The notes: generated by a model not told the origin, from the sequence alone. Counted from the stretch's first letter, positions 10,679 through 21,049 are shown. The stretch is DNA of 64,000 bases from Spiroplasma mirum ATCC 29335 (GCF_000565195.1 NZ_CP006720.1:496001-560000); one strand, 5' to 3'. Numbers and translations: made by a program.

Positions 10679-11023
10679 ATGAAAAAAATATTAAGTATTT
10701 TAGGAACAATCACTTTAATTGGAACAAGTACTACAAGTTTAGTTTCTTGTAATACACCGCAATATACTGAAAAAGAATTAGCAGATTTAAAAGAACAAAA
10801 TAAAATAAATACAAAAGATGGTATTTTAGAATGAATAGCACCCCAAGAAAAACCATTTAATCAAGTTGATAATAAGTATTATTTTGTTGTTGTTGGTTTT
10901 TTAAAACAATTAAATAGTATAATATTTTATTATCCAGCGATAAAAGAACAAATTAGTATTAATAATTTACAAATATTTAATAAAAATAATGAAAAGTTAT
11001 TATTAATTACATTAGAAATATAA
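10679..11023 (+). CDS. lipoprotein, probably with an exchanged C-terminus
   Basis: A 114-residue lipoprotein beginning 4 bases after the RIP stop, so it is probably on the RIP transcript. The signal peptide MKKILSILGTITLIGTSTTS ends in lipobox LVSC with C24 as the lipidated cysteine. The mature protein starts NTPQYTEKELADLKEQNK. Residues of the motif PFNQVDNKYYFVV are encoded by a 41-bp stretch found as a perfect inverted copy in the convergent gene (11334-11374). After it the sequence turns to VGFLKQLNSIIFYYPAIKEQ and stops early, whereas the convergent gene carries the more plausible lipoprotein-like tail. Function unknown; it is on the outer face of the membrane. Confidence 0.8.
10851..10891 (+). 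repeat. 41-bp perfect inverted repeat, arm A
   Basis: Bases 10851-10891 (start AACCATTTAATCAAG, end TTTTGTTGTT) equal the reverse complement of 11334-11374. The arm lies inside the lipoprotein gene and encodes PFNQVDNKYYFVV. Confidence 0.9.
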
Positions 11024-11052
11024 AAAAGTCATTTTAATAAATGACTTTTTAT
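11022..11052 (+). terminator. bidirectional terminator between the convergent genes
   Basis: AAAAAAGTCATTT pairs with AAATGACTTTTT around TAAT, with A-runs before and T-runs after, so it can end transcription on both strands. It lies inside the segment bounded by the 41-bp inverted repeats. Confidence 0.85.
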
Positions 11053-12238
11053 TATTCATTAACTTTTATTATACCATCTTTATCAATCATTAAATTAGGT
11101 GCTGGGTTATCTACTAAATTTCAACGATAAACTGTTTTAAAATAAGCTCCTTTGTCTATTCTTCAAGGTCAGTTTGTTACACTAGAAGGTTCATAATCAT
11201 TTAAATCAACTTCATAATTTAAACTATAACGATGTAATTTAAGTTTATATCCTTCATCTTCTTTCAAAATTTTAAAAGAATTTATCTCTTCATCATTTTT
11301 AAATTTTGTAATATTTCAATTTTTACTTTTTCAAACAACAAAATAATACTTATTATCAACTTGATTAAATGGTTCATCATTTGCATAAACTTCTTCTCAA
11401 TAATTTAACAGTGGTGGTGGTCCAATTCCACCACCAGAAAAATTAAAATATGATGAATTTAATTCAACCACACAATTTTCAAATTCTCAATATTCTTTTT
11501 TTATTCTCGGAGTAGAAACCAATTCAAAATAATATGGTGCAAATAACTTAACATCATCATTATAACCTTTATTAATAGCGTATTTGCTATATGTATAATT
11601 TGAAAGCATATAGATAATTTGTTTAAATCTTTTTATATATGTTTTATATAATTCACTTGGATTGTCTAATTTTCAATTTTCAAATAAACCATCAATAAAT
11701 TTAGGAGTAGATAATGGGTTTGTTATTTTTAATCCCTTATGAAGTTGATAATCTTCAATTATTACAATAACTTTATTTAAATAAGAATAGGTTTGATTTT
11801 TAAATTTGTTCAATACTAAGTAAATATTATTTATTGCTTCTTCTTCAGAGTTAGAATGAAAAGTAATATTATTAATTATTTTCTTTTGCAAAACATTATA
11901 AATAATAATCCCAGTTTGTCCAATTCCGGCAGGATCAATTGCAATAATATATTTTAAATTATTTGTTTGATTTTTTTCTCAATTTGTAATATCTTTCAAC
12001 CCTTGGTAGCCAAATCTAAAATATCATTAATTTTATAATGTTGCATATATGAATTAATAACATCTCATTTATTTTCAAATAAGTTTAAATACATTTTTGC
12101 TCATTCTAAACATTGTAAATCATAATGATTTTTGTGATGCGAAATACGACAATCAATTGGTTGACAATTAACTCAATCAAACGAAGTTGTTATTTCATTT
12201 CAAGTTTTATTAATATATTTACTTTTATATTCTTGCAT
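11052..12238 (-). pseudogene. frameshifted protein with RNase H/RuvC-like motif and lipoprotein-like tail
   Basis: Minus-strand ATG 12238 starts MQEYKSKYINKTWNEITTSF. One base is lost or gained near 12010; the second frame continues through FGYQGLKDITNWEKN to TAA 11052-11054, about 395 codons in all. The segment LKYIIAIDPAGIGQTGIIIY resembles the first strand-Asp of RNase H-fold nucleases (RuvC, terminase nucleases: IDPAG-x-G-x-TG). A later VIVIIEDYQ could supply a second acidic residue. The C-terminal 110 residues begin with PFNQVDNKYYFVVW, the sequence encoded by the 41-bp inverted repeat, and look like a lipoprotein domain, so the gene may be a recombinational chimera. Family not identified. 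Confidence 0.55.
11334..11374 (-). repeat. 41-bp perfect inverted repeat, arm B
   Basis: Reverse complement of 10851-10891 with no mismatch. It encodes the same peptide in the same codon phase on the minus strand, within the 11052-12238 gene. Confidence 0.9.
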
Positions 12239-12750
12239 AATATTTTATTCCTTTCTTTTATTTTTTAAATAAACAGAAAATTTCTTTGTTGGTTAATATT
12301 TTGATATTTATTAAGAATATTTATATTTTGATTTAATTAGTTAATTCGCTATCCATCTCACTTCGGTGGTGGTTGGTGGCGATCATAAAACTTTATATTT
12401 AAACAGAGTTTATCCCCCAACGGAAGTAAAACAATTTTACCCAGTTATTAATTACGCTTCATCCATCCCTACACAACTTTATTATTAAAGAAAATAACCT
12501 TTTGGAGCTCCAACCCTCTTGTTTTTTAGTGTCCGATATTGTTTTTTTCGGTTTAACAGCACTCTTTTTATGAAAACAAGCAAAAAAAAAAAAAAAAAAA
12601 AGCGCTCTGACATTTCACAAGTTATTAATCTTGCCGAGAATTAAAGAAATAAATAGGAGTAATAAATACATTCGCTTTCACACTTTCTTTAAAGCTTCGT
12701 GCCATAGATGAGTTATCCATCTTTAAGCATCAAAATATTAAGTTTAAGAG
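12239..12750. other. intergenic stretch with higher GC and a 20-base poly-A
   Basis: No supportable gene in this 512-base gap. Around 12340-12560 it is clearly less AT-rich than its surroundings (for example TTCGGTGGTGGTTGGTGGCG), which suggests foreign, perhaps viral, DNA. An uninterrupted run of 20 A lies at 12582-12601. No reading frame spans the region in either direction. Confidence 0.5.
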
Positions 12751-12890
12751 TTGCATTATTCATCGGATAATAGCTTTATTGAAAGGATTTATAAAAATAT
12801 CGTTTATTTTGTGTGTAGGGAAAACAGAATTTAATCTGTTTTTATGATAAAAGTTCTAAATTTAAAGATACTATCCGATGAATAATGCAA
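12751..12890. mobile_element. 140-bp MITE-like element with perfect 19-bp terminal inverted repeats
   Basis: TTGCATTATTCATCGGATA at 12751-12769 is the exact complement of 12872-12890, and weaker pairing extends to about 30 bases (CTTTA segments). The interior of about 100 bases has no open frame. Size and ends fit a miniature transposable element or an excision scar. I see no clear target-site duplication and no second copy in this window. Confidence 0.6.
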
Positions 12891-12920
12891 ATAAATTTGT
12901 GTTTTTTAATATAAAAATAA

Positions 12921-12948
12921 AAACACTTTATTTTTTCATAAAGTGTTG
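12921..12948 (-). terminator. minus-strand terminator-like hairpin
   Basis: AACACTTTAT pairs with ATAAAGTGTT, and on the minus strand a T-rich run follows. There is no intact minus-strand gene for it to serve, so it may be left from a lost gene. Confidence 0.5.
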
Positions 12949-13035
12949 CATTTGGTTTACAATTTACACAATAATTATTAAAATAATTCTTTATTATAAT
13001 AAAAATAATTACATAAATTACAAGGAGCTTTTATT

Positions 13036-13965
13036 ATGCACAAAATTTTAAAGATTTTAACTAGTTTTGTTTTTAGCACAATGGTTGGTACTAACCTTTT
13101 TGCTTGCCATCCTCGTTCTGTTCGTGCCAATTTTGAATTATTAACAACCGTTCCAACTCAGCAGGGTTACCGGTTACAAATTGATAGCCGTAATAATTGG
13201 TATGTTGCAAGTAATAGTAAGTTAATTATTGGTTATCAACATCAAATTTTAAAAATAATTGAATTATCAGATTTAATCTTAAGTTTATTTGTTGATTTAA
13301 ATAGTAATAACTGGTATCTTGGTACTGTTAATGGTTTTGTTTATACTGGTAATTTCAACAATCCAACTGTTACGAAGTTGCTTACGGGGAAGGGAGTTGA
13401 AATCTATAGTGTTTATTGTTATGAAGGAATATGATATGCTGGGGCTAGTAATGGCGATGTTTATACCGGTCAGGTTGGGGTTGAACCTGCTCACTTAATT
13501 AATAATTTTGCAGATACTAGTATTCTAAGTATTAATCACCACAATGAAAATATTATTTTTGGTTTTAATAATGGTGATCTTGAAACTTATGATCCGCTTC
13601 TTCAACAATGACAAAAATTTTACCATGTTAATGGGGAAGTTTATAATATTATCAACCAAAATAATACCTTAGCAATTTTAGATAATACTGATCACGGGGC
13701 AAGTAAATTTTACTTTTATCAAAATAATACCTGAACCTTAATAAATAGCTTAAATAAAGGAGTAATTTTTAATATTGCATTAGATAATAATAACTTTATT
13801 TATTGTGGGGATGATAAGGGGAACATTTACCAAATTGATAATCGTGAAATTAAGGTGTTAAAAATTATTGAGAAAAATAGTATTATTGATGTTAAAACTT
13901 TTGGTAATTGGCTTTATATCTTAACTGATGATGGGAAAATATATGATTTAAAGCTAAATTCTTAA
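13036..13965 (+). CDS. lipoprotein with propeller-like repeats
   Basis: A 309-residue lipoprotein with ATG 13036 behind CAAGGAGC. The signal peptide (1-23) ends in LFAC with C24 lipidated. The rest is a series of 40-45-residue units with a recurring pattern, aromatic-x-G-x-x-x-G-x-(V/I)-Y: NWYLGTVNGFVYTG, WYAGASNGDVYTG, IIFGFNNGDLETY, IYCGDDKGNIYQ, LYILTDDGKIYDL. This is the repeat rhythm of a beta-propeller (WD/PQQ/ligand-sensor type). Similar units occur in the decayed C-terminus of the surface protein at 37330. It probably acts in binding at the cell surface; the ligand is unknown. It has its own promoter region and terminator. Confidence 0.8.
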
Positions 13966-14012
13966 TTTTTTCTTTTTAAAAATTATTTAAAAAGAATTTT
14001 TTATATTTTTTT
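13966..14012 (+). terminator. Rho-independent terminator
   Basis: ATTTTTTCTTTTTAAA pairs with TTTAAAAAGAATTTTTT around a short loop right after the stop at 13963-13965, followed by more T residues. Confidence 0.65.
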
Positions 14013-14592
14013 TGCATAATTTTATTAATTTTTTTAAAATATATTATATTATTAATTAGAGAAAGAAGTTGTAAGATTATACAGTGTATTCAGTTTTAAA
14101 TGTTACTAGTTTATTAAAAGCAAAAAAATAGTTTTAAAAGTGGAAGTTAATGAAGAATTAATTGAAATTTTAGAGTACATTCTTTTTTAACAATACTATA
14201 TATGTAATTTCTACTTTACATGAGTTTTGAAATAGCTAAAAAAATATGGTGATAGATATATATCCATTTTAAAAAATAAAATTTATTCTAAAAAAGAAAT
14301 TATCTCTCTTCAAATTGACTATAACTTGTTGTTAAAATCTAATATTTTTAAAAAGGTCAAAATTTAATTCAAAATAATCTGATATTAAGTTATAGGCACC
14401 AAAAAAATCAAAAATAATATAAGTTATAACTTAATTAGTATAAAAAAATTGACGGCTTTAAAAAGTTGATTAAAAAAATTATTTAAAATTTAGTAATTTA
14501 AATAAAGATTGTATGATGAATGAGAATCAACCATTTTTTTAAATTAAGGTAAAAAATCTGAAATTAGAGATACTTTTTAATAAAGGAATTTT
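14013..14592 (+). other. decayed upstream part of the DUF3883 gene, no intact frame
   Basis: Very AT-rich with stops in all frames. Short plus-strand pieces such as GDRYISILKNKIYSKKEIISLQIDYN read like the worn-down middle of a larger protein on the same strand as the DUF3883 relic. Nothing else is supportable. Confidence 0.35.
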
Positions 14593-14832
14593 AAAATCAA
14601 AATATGAGGAGAAAAAATAGAGAATAATAAGAAAACAGGCAAATTAGCTGAAGAAATAGCTTTAGAATATCAAAAAAAACATGTTAATTAAAGAAAAAGA
14701 CATGATCTTTCCAAAAAAGTAAAGATAGTTTCAAAAGATGGCTTAGGATATGACATTTTAAGCTTTGATAAAAATGGAAAAGAAAAATATATTGAAGTAA
14801 AAGGCACAACTACTTCATTACCGCTAAATTAA
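14593..14832 (+). pseudogene. relic of a DUF3883 (NO VEIN C-terminal-like) domain
   Basis: In one frame the DNA reads ENNKKTGKLAEEIALEYQKK, a TAA at 14689-14691, then VKIVSKDGLGYDILSF, a DKNGKEKYIEVKGTT segment, and a stop at 14830-14832. The G-LAEE, GYDI-SF and YIEVK(G/T) motifs form the restriction-endonuclease-like core of DUF3883, a domain often attached to helicases in bacterial defence or DNA-processing genes. Only the C-terminal domain is left and it contains a nonsense codon, so the gene is dead. Confidence 0.65.
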
Positions 14833-14863
14833 ATTTAGGAGTTAAATTAGTAAAGGAGAACAA

Positions 14864-15943
14864 ATGCTAATTGTCAATAAAAATCCCTCTTCGAAAGTTT
14901 TAAAACAGGGATATCAAAAATTTTTTTACCACTGATGACATTTAATAATTTTAATATTTTTATTTCCACTTGTTTATTACTGATCAAAAAAATATTGTCG
15001 GTTATTTTTTAATTTTACGCAAGATTACCAAAGATCAGGAAAACTTCAAATCAATGATAAACTTGTCGAATTTAATAGTTTTGAACATTACCATGCTGAT
15101 TTGGCAGACAAAAAATTAACTAATTTTAGTTTTTCACCCCAAGAAGAACAACAAATTCAAGAATTGACTATTCTTAATCATAATGGTGATGAACTTAGTA
15201 TGTTAATTTTAGAAAACCCGGCTTCTAACAAATGAGTAATTGGTTTACACGGATGAACCGAAAATAAGTATTTAGCTCTGCGGCAAGTTTATTATTTTTA
15301 TCAACAAGGTTATAATATCTTGACTTTTGATAGTGTGGCCCATGGCTTAAGTTATGGTCAATATAGTGCTATTGGTTATTTGAATGCGCAAAATGTTGAA
15401 GATGTGACCCAATGACTAATGAAGAATTATCTGGTTAGTGAATTTGGGGTCATTGGTAATAGTATGGGCGCTAGTTGTGCTAGTTCGTATGCTCTTAATT
15501 ATGGTTATCAAAATCCAAAGTTAAAATGAATAATTAGTGATTGTGGATTTATCAACTTGTTAGTCCAATTTCGCTATGTAATGACTTATCGCTACCAAAA
15601 ACCATGGTGATTAATTAGTTGAGACTTACGTAGAATCTTTAAGCAACAATTAGGAGTTGATATTAAAAAATATAACTTATTAAAAGAACATCAGCGAATT
15701 AAAAACATTCCCTTTTTATTATTCCATGGTGAACAAGATGTTTTTGTGCCGTTTTTTATGAGTCAAAAATTTATTAACCAGAAATTAAAATATGAATTCC
15801 AACAAATTAGTGAATTAGTGGCTCTTCCAATCCTAGACCATGTGGAAGCAATTTCAAAAGGACATGATCTTTACCTAGCAAAAATTAAAAAATTTTTAGA
15901 AAGTGAGCAAGAGTTAAAAAATGAAATTACAAAAAAAATATAA
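14864..15943 (+). CDS. membrane-anchored alpha/beta hydrolase
   Basis: A 359-residue serine hydrolase with ATG 14864 behind AAAGGAG. A single N-terminal helix (about 25-40) should tether it to the membrane. The hydrolase core has the oxyanion region LHGW (128-131), nucleophile S200 in GNSMGAS, acid D292 in HGEQDVFVP and base H326 in DHVEAI, so the triad is complete. This type (BD-FAE/COG1073-like) is common and duplicated in spiroplasmas; esterase or lipase activity is likely but the substrate is unknown. Its 3' end overlaps the permease gene by 23 bases, which suggests translational coupling. Confidence 0.88.
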
Positions 15944-17339
15944 TTTCTGACAAATTTTAATGTTAGCAATTTCCGCCACCTTAGGAACTTCCATTTTAGT
16001 TTCGTTTGGCCAAGTTGGGTTTCAAGCCCAGTTTAATCCAATTCTGATGATTATTGCCTGAATTTTAGGGGGATTATTAGTAATCCCCGAAATGCTATTA
16101 TTTTCCGAAGCAGCAACTTCTTATCCAGAAAATGGAACTTCTTATTATTGAATTAAAAGAGCCAAGTGAAATGCATGTTCGTTCTGATTTGGTTGAATTA
16201 TGGTGTTATTTGTCAGTGCAACTGCCGTGGCAACTGCTTGTTTAGCATTTGGTAACATTATTGTAAGTATTAGTGGTTTACAAAATGAATGGTATGCCAA
16301 ATTATTTGGGATTATTATTTTATTATTACTATTATTAATGCAACTTTTTATTAAAAAAAGTACGGGTTGATCACAAATTGTGTTTACTATTTTAAAATTA
16401 TTACCAATTGGGTTGCTTCTTATTATTGCCATGATTTATGGTAATACCAATAGTTTTCAAAAAGATACGATTAACCAAAATCTTGGCCAAATTTATTTAT
16501 CTTCCTTTTTATTGTTACCAGCGACCGCGATGACAATGTTTGCCTATTCGGGGATGGAAGCGATTACTTATATTAGTGGGGAAGTTATGGAACCGCGAAA
16601 AAATATTCCCCGCGCTTTAATTTGGTCCACAATTGCGATTATTATTTTATATGTAATCTTAGCGCTTGGATTATTAACTGTTAATAATCCTCTTAATTGG
16701 TTAGCTCCCGATAGCAATATTACCAATGTATGATATTATGCAATTATTAATAATCCGAAGATTCCAAATTTTCTTGGTTATTTGTTTTCCGGCTTAGCAA
16801 CCTTAATTTTTATTGGGTCATTAAATTCCTTTTTAGTTTATCATTCACGATTAATTTTTAAGATGAGTGAAGAAGGGGATCTGTTTAAATTTTTTCAAAA
16901 AACAACAGCTAAAACTAACATGCCATATTTAGCAATGTTATTGCTAACTGTTTTAACCATTATTTATATTTTATGATCTTCGTTATTTCAAGTTACTAAC
17001 TATTTTATTTTAGCAGTAAGTGTTTTAAAAACATTAACAATAGGAGTTATCATTTATTTACGTTATTGTGATCCCACTTGTCAGCGAATTTATTCCAATC
17101 CGGTCTTTATTATCTTAACTATTCTTTCCTTAAATGCCTGCTTAATAACATTTACAGGAGCTGTTATTGCTATGTATTATTATGGAAAAACTACCAAAAA
17201 TATGTGAGAACTATGAAACTGTTTGATTACGATGGTAATTATGTTTGCGGGTTATCCACTTTATTATTTAAAAAAATATGGACAGCATCTAATTAAAATA
17301 TGGCAAGCAAAGAAAAAGAACACTAAAATTAAAGATTAA
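15921..17339 (+). CDS. amino-acid permease, APC superfamily
   Basis: A 472-residue integral membrane protein with about 12 hydrophobic helices. The N-terminus (ISATLGTSILVSFGQVGF) matches the first helix of APC transporters, and AYSGMEAITYISGEVMEPRKN is the strongly conserved helix-6 region (SGME...G...(E)NP(R/K)K-x-IPRA). The ATG at 15921 lies inside the end of the hydrolase gene. The protein should import amino acids by ion coupling or exchange, which fits an organism with few biosynthetic genes. The specific substrate cannot be read from sequence. TGA is used for many Trp in the helices. Confidence 0.9.
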
Positions 17340-17498
17340 TAATGTAATAACTAACGTGAGGTTGATGAACCCAGGCTGGGGATGACCAACTGTACTTTCT
17401 AACTTAATTTTCTTATTGGAGTTTTCTTGCTTTTTGTTATTTATATTTCGCTTATTATTTTGATTATATGGTTGCTCTTGATTAATCGCTAGCTCTTG

Positions 17499-18460
17499 TT
17501 ACAGTATTTTAGTTAAGTTTACCTCAAGGTTACTATTAACAAGTACATCTTTTAAAATTTTTATTTCTAAATATTTATAAACACAAGTAAGATTTACTTG
17601 ATTATAAAGAGATAACTGTGGGTGACAACATAAAATATCTTTTAAATCATTTAAAGTTTGGTATGCAATGGGCACTTGTGCTTTTAAGAGGCCAGTTAAT
17701 TGCTCATCTCCGAGAACACTTTGCAAACTTTGCGGATTTTTTTGTTATTAATTGGTTATTTTGAAGAATTTCAAATAATTCATTAGTAAAAATTTTATTT
17801 TGAAAATTAGAATGAAGGTTTAAAAAACTACAGAGTTCGTTAATAGATAAAACAATATTATTAGTATTAGTATTTTTAAATCAATTTCAAATTGTTAATT
17901 TATCAGGATTTTGTTCCAATAATATTTGATTTGTCAGAGAGAGCGGATAATAATTTAAGATTTTAAAATTAAGATAGTTATTAAAAATATTTCTTTATTT
18001 ATTAAAAGATCTTAAATGTTTTAGATTAATAGTTTTCATAAAATAATCAATATTATTTAGTAAATATTAACTATCCATTTGAAAGAAAGCTATTTTATTA
18101 GTTTCAAATGCATCTTTGCATGCCTTTTCTAAATTTTTGCTAGAATTGAAATAATTTAATTATGTTTGTGTTTGATAAAGACTTCAAAAAATAATGCTAA
18201 TAAATTTAGACACTACAAAGTCTGGAAGATTTTCTTTATTCAAATTATTAAAATAGTTTTTAAATTGAAGTTGAATATTTGTTAATAAATCATTTTTTTT
18301 GAATGAACATGGAGCAGTAGCAATTGTTTTCATCATATCGAAAAGATCTTGGTCAGAATTATAAAATGCTTTTAGAATAATGACAAGATTTTTAAAATTG
18401 TTAAAAACTTCTTCTTAAATATTAAATAATTTATTTATTTTAAACGAATTTTGAACGATC
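17499..18460 (-). pseudogene. decayed large protein, unknown
   Basis: The minus strand from about 18460 shows consecutive pieces interrupted by stops and shifts: FNNFKNLVIILKAFYNSDQD, DMMKTIATAPCSFKKNDLL, NKENLPDFVVSKFISIIFW, YYPLSLTNQILLEQNPDKL, and finally an open 75-codon frame from 17726 (QSVLGDEQLTGLLKAQVPIA) to 17499. The last piece resembles part of the 19871-20101 frame (SLLNQNILSDEQLNTAMNQY), so the two relics may be paralogues. No start or signal is left. Confidence 0.45.
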
Positions 18461-18597
18461 ATAGTTTAGAGGAAAATCTATTTTTAGATATCCCTTATTT
18501 TCAAAATTTATTAATGCACAAAGAATATGAAATATTAACAATCCCGGAAGTTCCGGAGGTCATTAATTTATTGACAATTGCTAAAGATTTAAACTAA
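18431..18597 (+). pseudogene. 3' fragment of an unknown gene
   Basis: A short plus-strand frame reads FKRILNDHSLEENLFLDIPY and then NLLMHKEYEILTIPEVPEVI, ending at TAA 18595-18597. There is no start codon with a binding site. It looks like the C-terminal end of a lost gene. Family not recognised. Confidence 0.35.
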
Positions 18598-18744
18598 TCT
18601 TTTTGATGTTAATAAATGTAATTATTTAAACATCTTTCCTATTTGAGAATGTTAATTTCATTTGTAGATAACTATTCTTAAACTTGGTATAATACTATTG
18701 TCTAGTATATGATAAATATGTTAGGCAAAAATTAGAATATATAA

Positions 18745-18792
18745 GAGTATTTAAAATACCATCAAATAATTAATTATTCAATGGTATTTTTT
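18745..18792 (+). promoter_or_regulatory. leader attenuator-like element, copy 2
   Basis: AAAATACCAT (18753-18762) pairs with ATGGTATTTT (18781-18790), followed by T residues, 30 bases before the ATG at 18822. GAGTATTT (18745-18752) upstream can instead pair with AAATAC. The plan matches the elements at 4049 and 35181. Confidence 0.65.
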
Positions 18793-18821
18793 GCTTTTTT
18801 GCCTAGAAAGGAGGAAGCAGA

Positions 18822-19466
18822 ATGGGAAATGATCCAAATAATAATCCAGCAGTTGCTGACATTATTGATGATGAAGATTATGGTGAATCATTTAACTGAC
18901 TTTTTGGGGATTTGGATGAAAATGAACCAGTTAGTTTTGAAGAACCGCACCTAGAAAGTGATATTATACCTAGTGAATCAACAATTAATCTCCCCACATT
19001 ATATACGTTAGAAAAAAATCAGGTCGGTAAAGTTATTTCCATAAAATTTAATAGTAAAACCTTGGCCGAATTTTTACAAAAATGTAATTCATCTATTTTA
19101 GAACCACAAGATCAAGAAACAAAGAATTTAAAAACCGAATATGTCAAAGAATTAGACGACCATTTTAAAGATAATAACCAAAATATAGTCTTATCTTTGT
19201 ATATTAAACTGCAACCTGAACAGCAATTAAAAAAACTTGGGGAAATTTATTTAAAAGAAAAACCTCAACATGAAACAATTGGTGAATTTATTTTACGTAA
19301 AACAGCTGAATTATTTAAGTCATATAAAAATGAGATGGATAAAATTATGGCTAAAAAAGTAGAAAATGCAAATCGTTTAGAACAGATTAAAAAACAACAA
19401 AATCAAATTGCATCCTTACAACAACATGCTGATAATTTAGAAAATTCAGCAGGTCGTGGTTACTAA
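18822..19466 (+). CDS. acidic cytosolic protein with C-terminal coiled coil, unknown
   Basis: A 214-residue protein starting at ATG 18822 behind AAAGGAGG. The first 60 residues are strongly acidic (DIIDDEDYGESFNW, DLDENEPVSFEEPHLESD). A middle region (about 65-145) is mixed helix, and the C-terminus (about 160-205) is a Lys/Gln-rich coiled coil (KKVENANRLEQIKKQQNQIA). There is no signal or membrane helix. The 5' leader contains the attenuator-like element shared with the 4120 relic and the 35279 gene. It is monocistronic, with a perfect terminator downstream. I do not recognise the family. Confidence 0.75.
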
Positions 19467-19541
19467 TATCAGTTAATTAATAAAAATAAATTATATAATC
19501 TATTTTGTTATTTTCTTCATTAGGAAATAATTTAAGTAACT

Positions 19542-19572
19542 AAAAGAACTAGGTCACCCTAGTTCTTTTTAT
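19542..19572 (+). terminator. Rho-independent terminator
   Basis: AAAAGAACTAGG and CCTAGTTCTTTT pair perfectly around TCAC, followed by more T. Confidence 0.9.
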
Positions 19573-19599
19573 CATTAATAATTTACTATTTTTAATTTA

Positions 19600-21049
19600 A
19601 GATAGAATTAATTTTAAGATTATATATTATTAATTTATTTAATATTTCGTTTTTAAAAACTAAATAACTTCCTCAAGTAAAGCTAATTTCGATAAAAATT
19701 CAAACAACATTGGAAAGAGTAAAGTTAATTAACGGTTTTGTTTTATTTCACACAATTTGATAAACACAGTTGTTATTTTTTTGATAAGTAAATTTATATA
19801 ATAAACTCGAAAAACCTTGAATTTGATTTAAATTATCAGTAAGACCAGTAAATTCATGGTATCATAATGATCATTGCTTGAACAGATTTAAGTAACTGTT
19901 TAAGGTTAAAACTAGGTTATACTGATTCATTGCCGTATTTAGTTGTTCATCACTTAGAATATTTTGATTTAATAGACTTTGTAAGAACATTACTTGTTGG
20001 TAATTATTTAACAAAGTAATAATACTTGCTAATAAACTAGCACTATTATTATTTTTAGTTAGTATTTTTAATTTTATAAGTAAATGAATTTCCATAAGCA
20101 AAACTTAGCTTTACAAAATCTAGTTGGGCAGGGGAATCTTGTAATGCCTTATATAGAGGAGTTAAATCAGTTTGACATATTAATAATAAATTATCAAAAT
20201 CAATTTCATTGTTGGGTTTGTAAACTATTGTTCCACAAACAGCTAATAATTTTGGCAATTCAGTTTAATAGTAGCTATCAAAATTTCTTTGTTGTTCACC
20301 TTGTTGGATAATATCCATCATATATGTGTTATTTTTATAATATTTTTCATACATCTCATAATTAAACTGCAAGTTCATATTTTGGTTCGCAACCAACTGG
20401 GTGGCAACTGTAGTACTTGATTATAAAATCATATCCATCATTGATAGCGGAAGGAAATGCCCTTGATTTTGCTGATCAAAAGAAACTTACAAAAGTGAAG
20501 ATGGCAATTAGAATAAAGGCAATAATTATTATAGTTAAAAACATTGCTAACCATTTTAAAACAGCAAATTTACTAGTTGGTAAATTATAAAGTTAATAAT
20601 TAATAAAACCAAAACTTAGCGGTAAAATTGTCATTGTGATAATAAAATAAAAAGTTATTAAATATAATGCTAACATTTTTTTTCGCTAAAAATTCGTCAT
20701 CGCGAATATGACTTAGAAACCAGGATTAACATGGTACCATCATCAATTTCATCACGAAATGTCTGAACGGTTTTAAATGCACTAAATAATAAGATTAACC
20801 CCGTGCTTACTATAAATCAAATGCCATAGAAGTTACTAAACTAAAGACCAGGGTATTAACTTCGTTTGTTAATTTTGCCATCAACATCATACTACAACTA
20901 ATTGCAATACTGGCGGTGGCTCCTAAACTATAATAGACAATTGTTAAAATTGACTTAATTAATTTGTTATATGTATAAAAGAAAAAAGAAATTCGACATT
21001 TTTTCTCCGTTAATTTTTGTTTATTAGGTTGATAATATTTAATTTCTAT
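19600..21049 (-). pseudogene. decayed ABC-transporter permease / large membrane protein
   Basis: On the minus strand GGAGGT is followed at 5 bases by ATA (21049), where an ATG is expected; the frame then reads IEIKYYQPNKQKLTEKK and SILTIVYYSLGATASIAISC with membrane helices before stops begin. Downstream pieces include ANQNMNLQFNYEMYEKYYK, ELPKLLAVCGTIVYKPNNEI and LDFVKLSFAYGNSF. It overlaps the 3' end of the ATPase relic by 11 bases, the normal arrangement for an ABC-2 type exporter. A lost start codon plus many stops make it dead. Whether the part below 20300 belongs to the same gene is uncertain. Confidence 0.55.

Noticed and set aside
12582..12601. 20-base poly-A as a phase-variation tract
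   Set aside because: It is not inside or just upstream of any readable gene, so there is nothing visible for it to switch.
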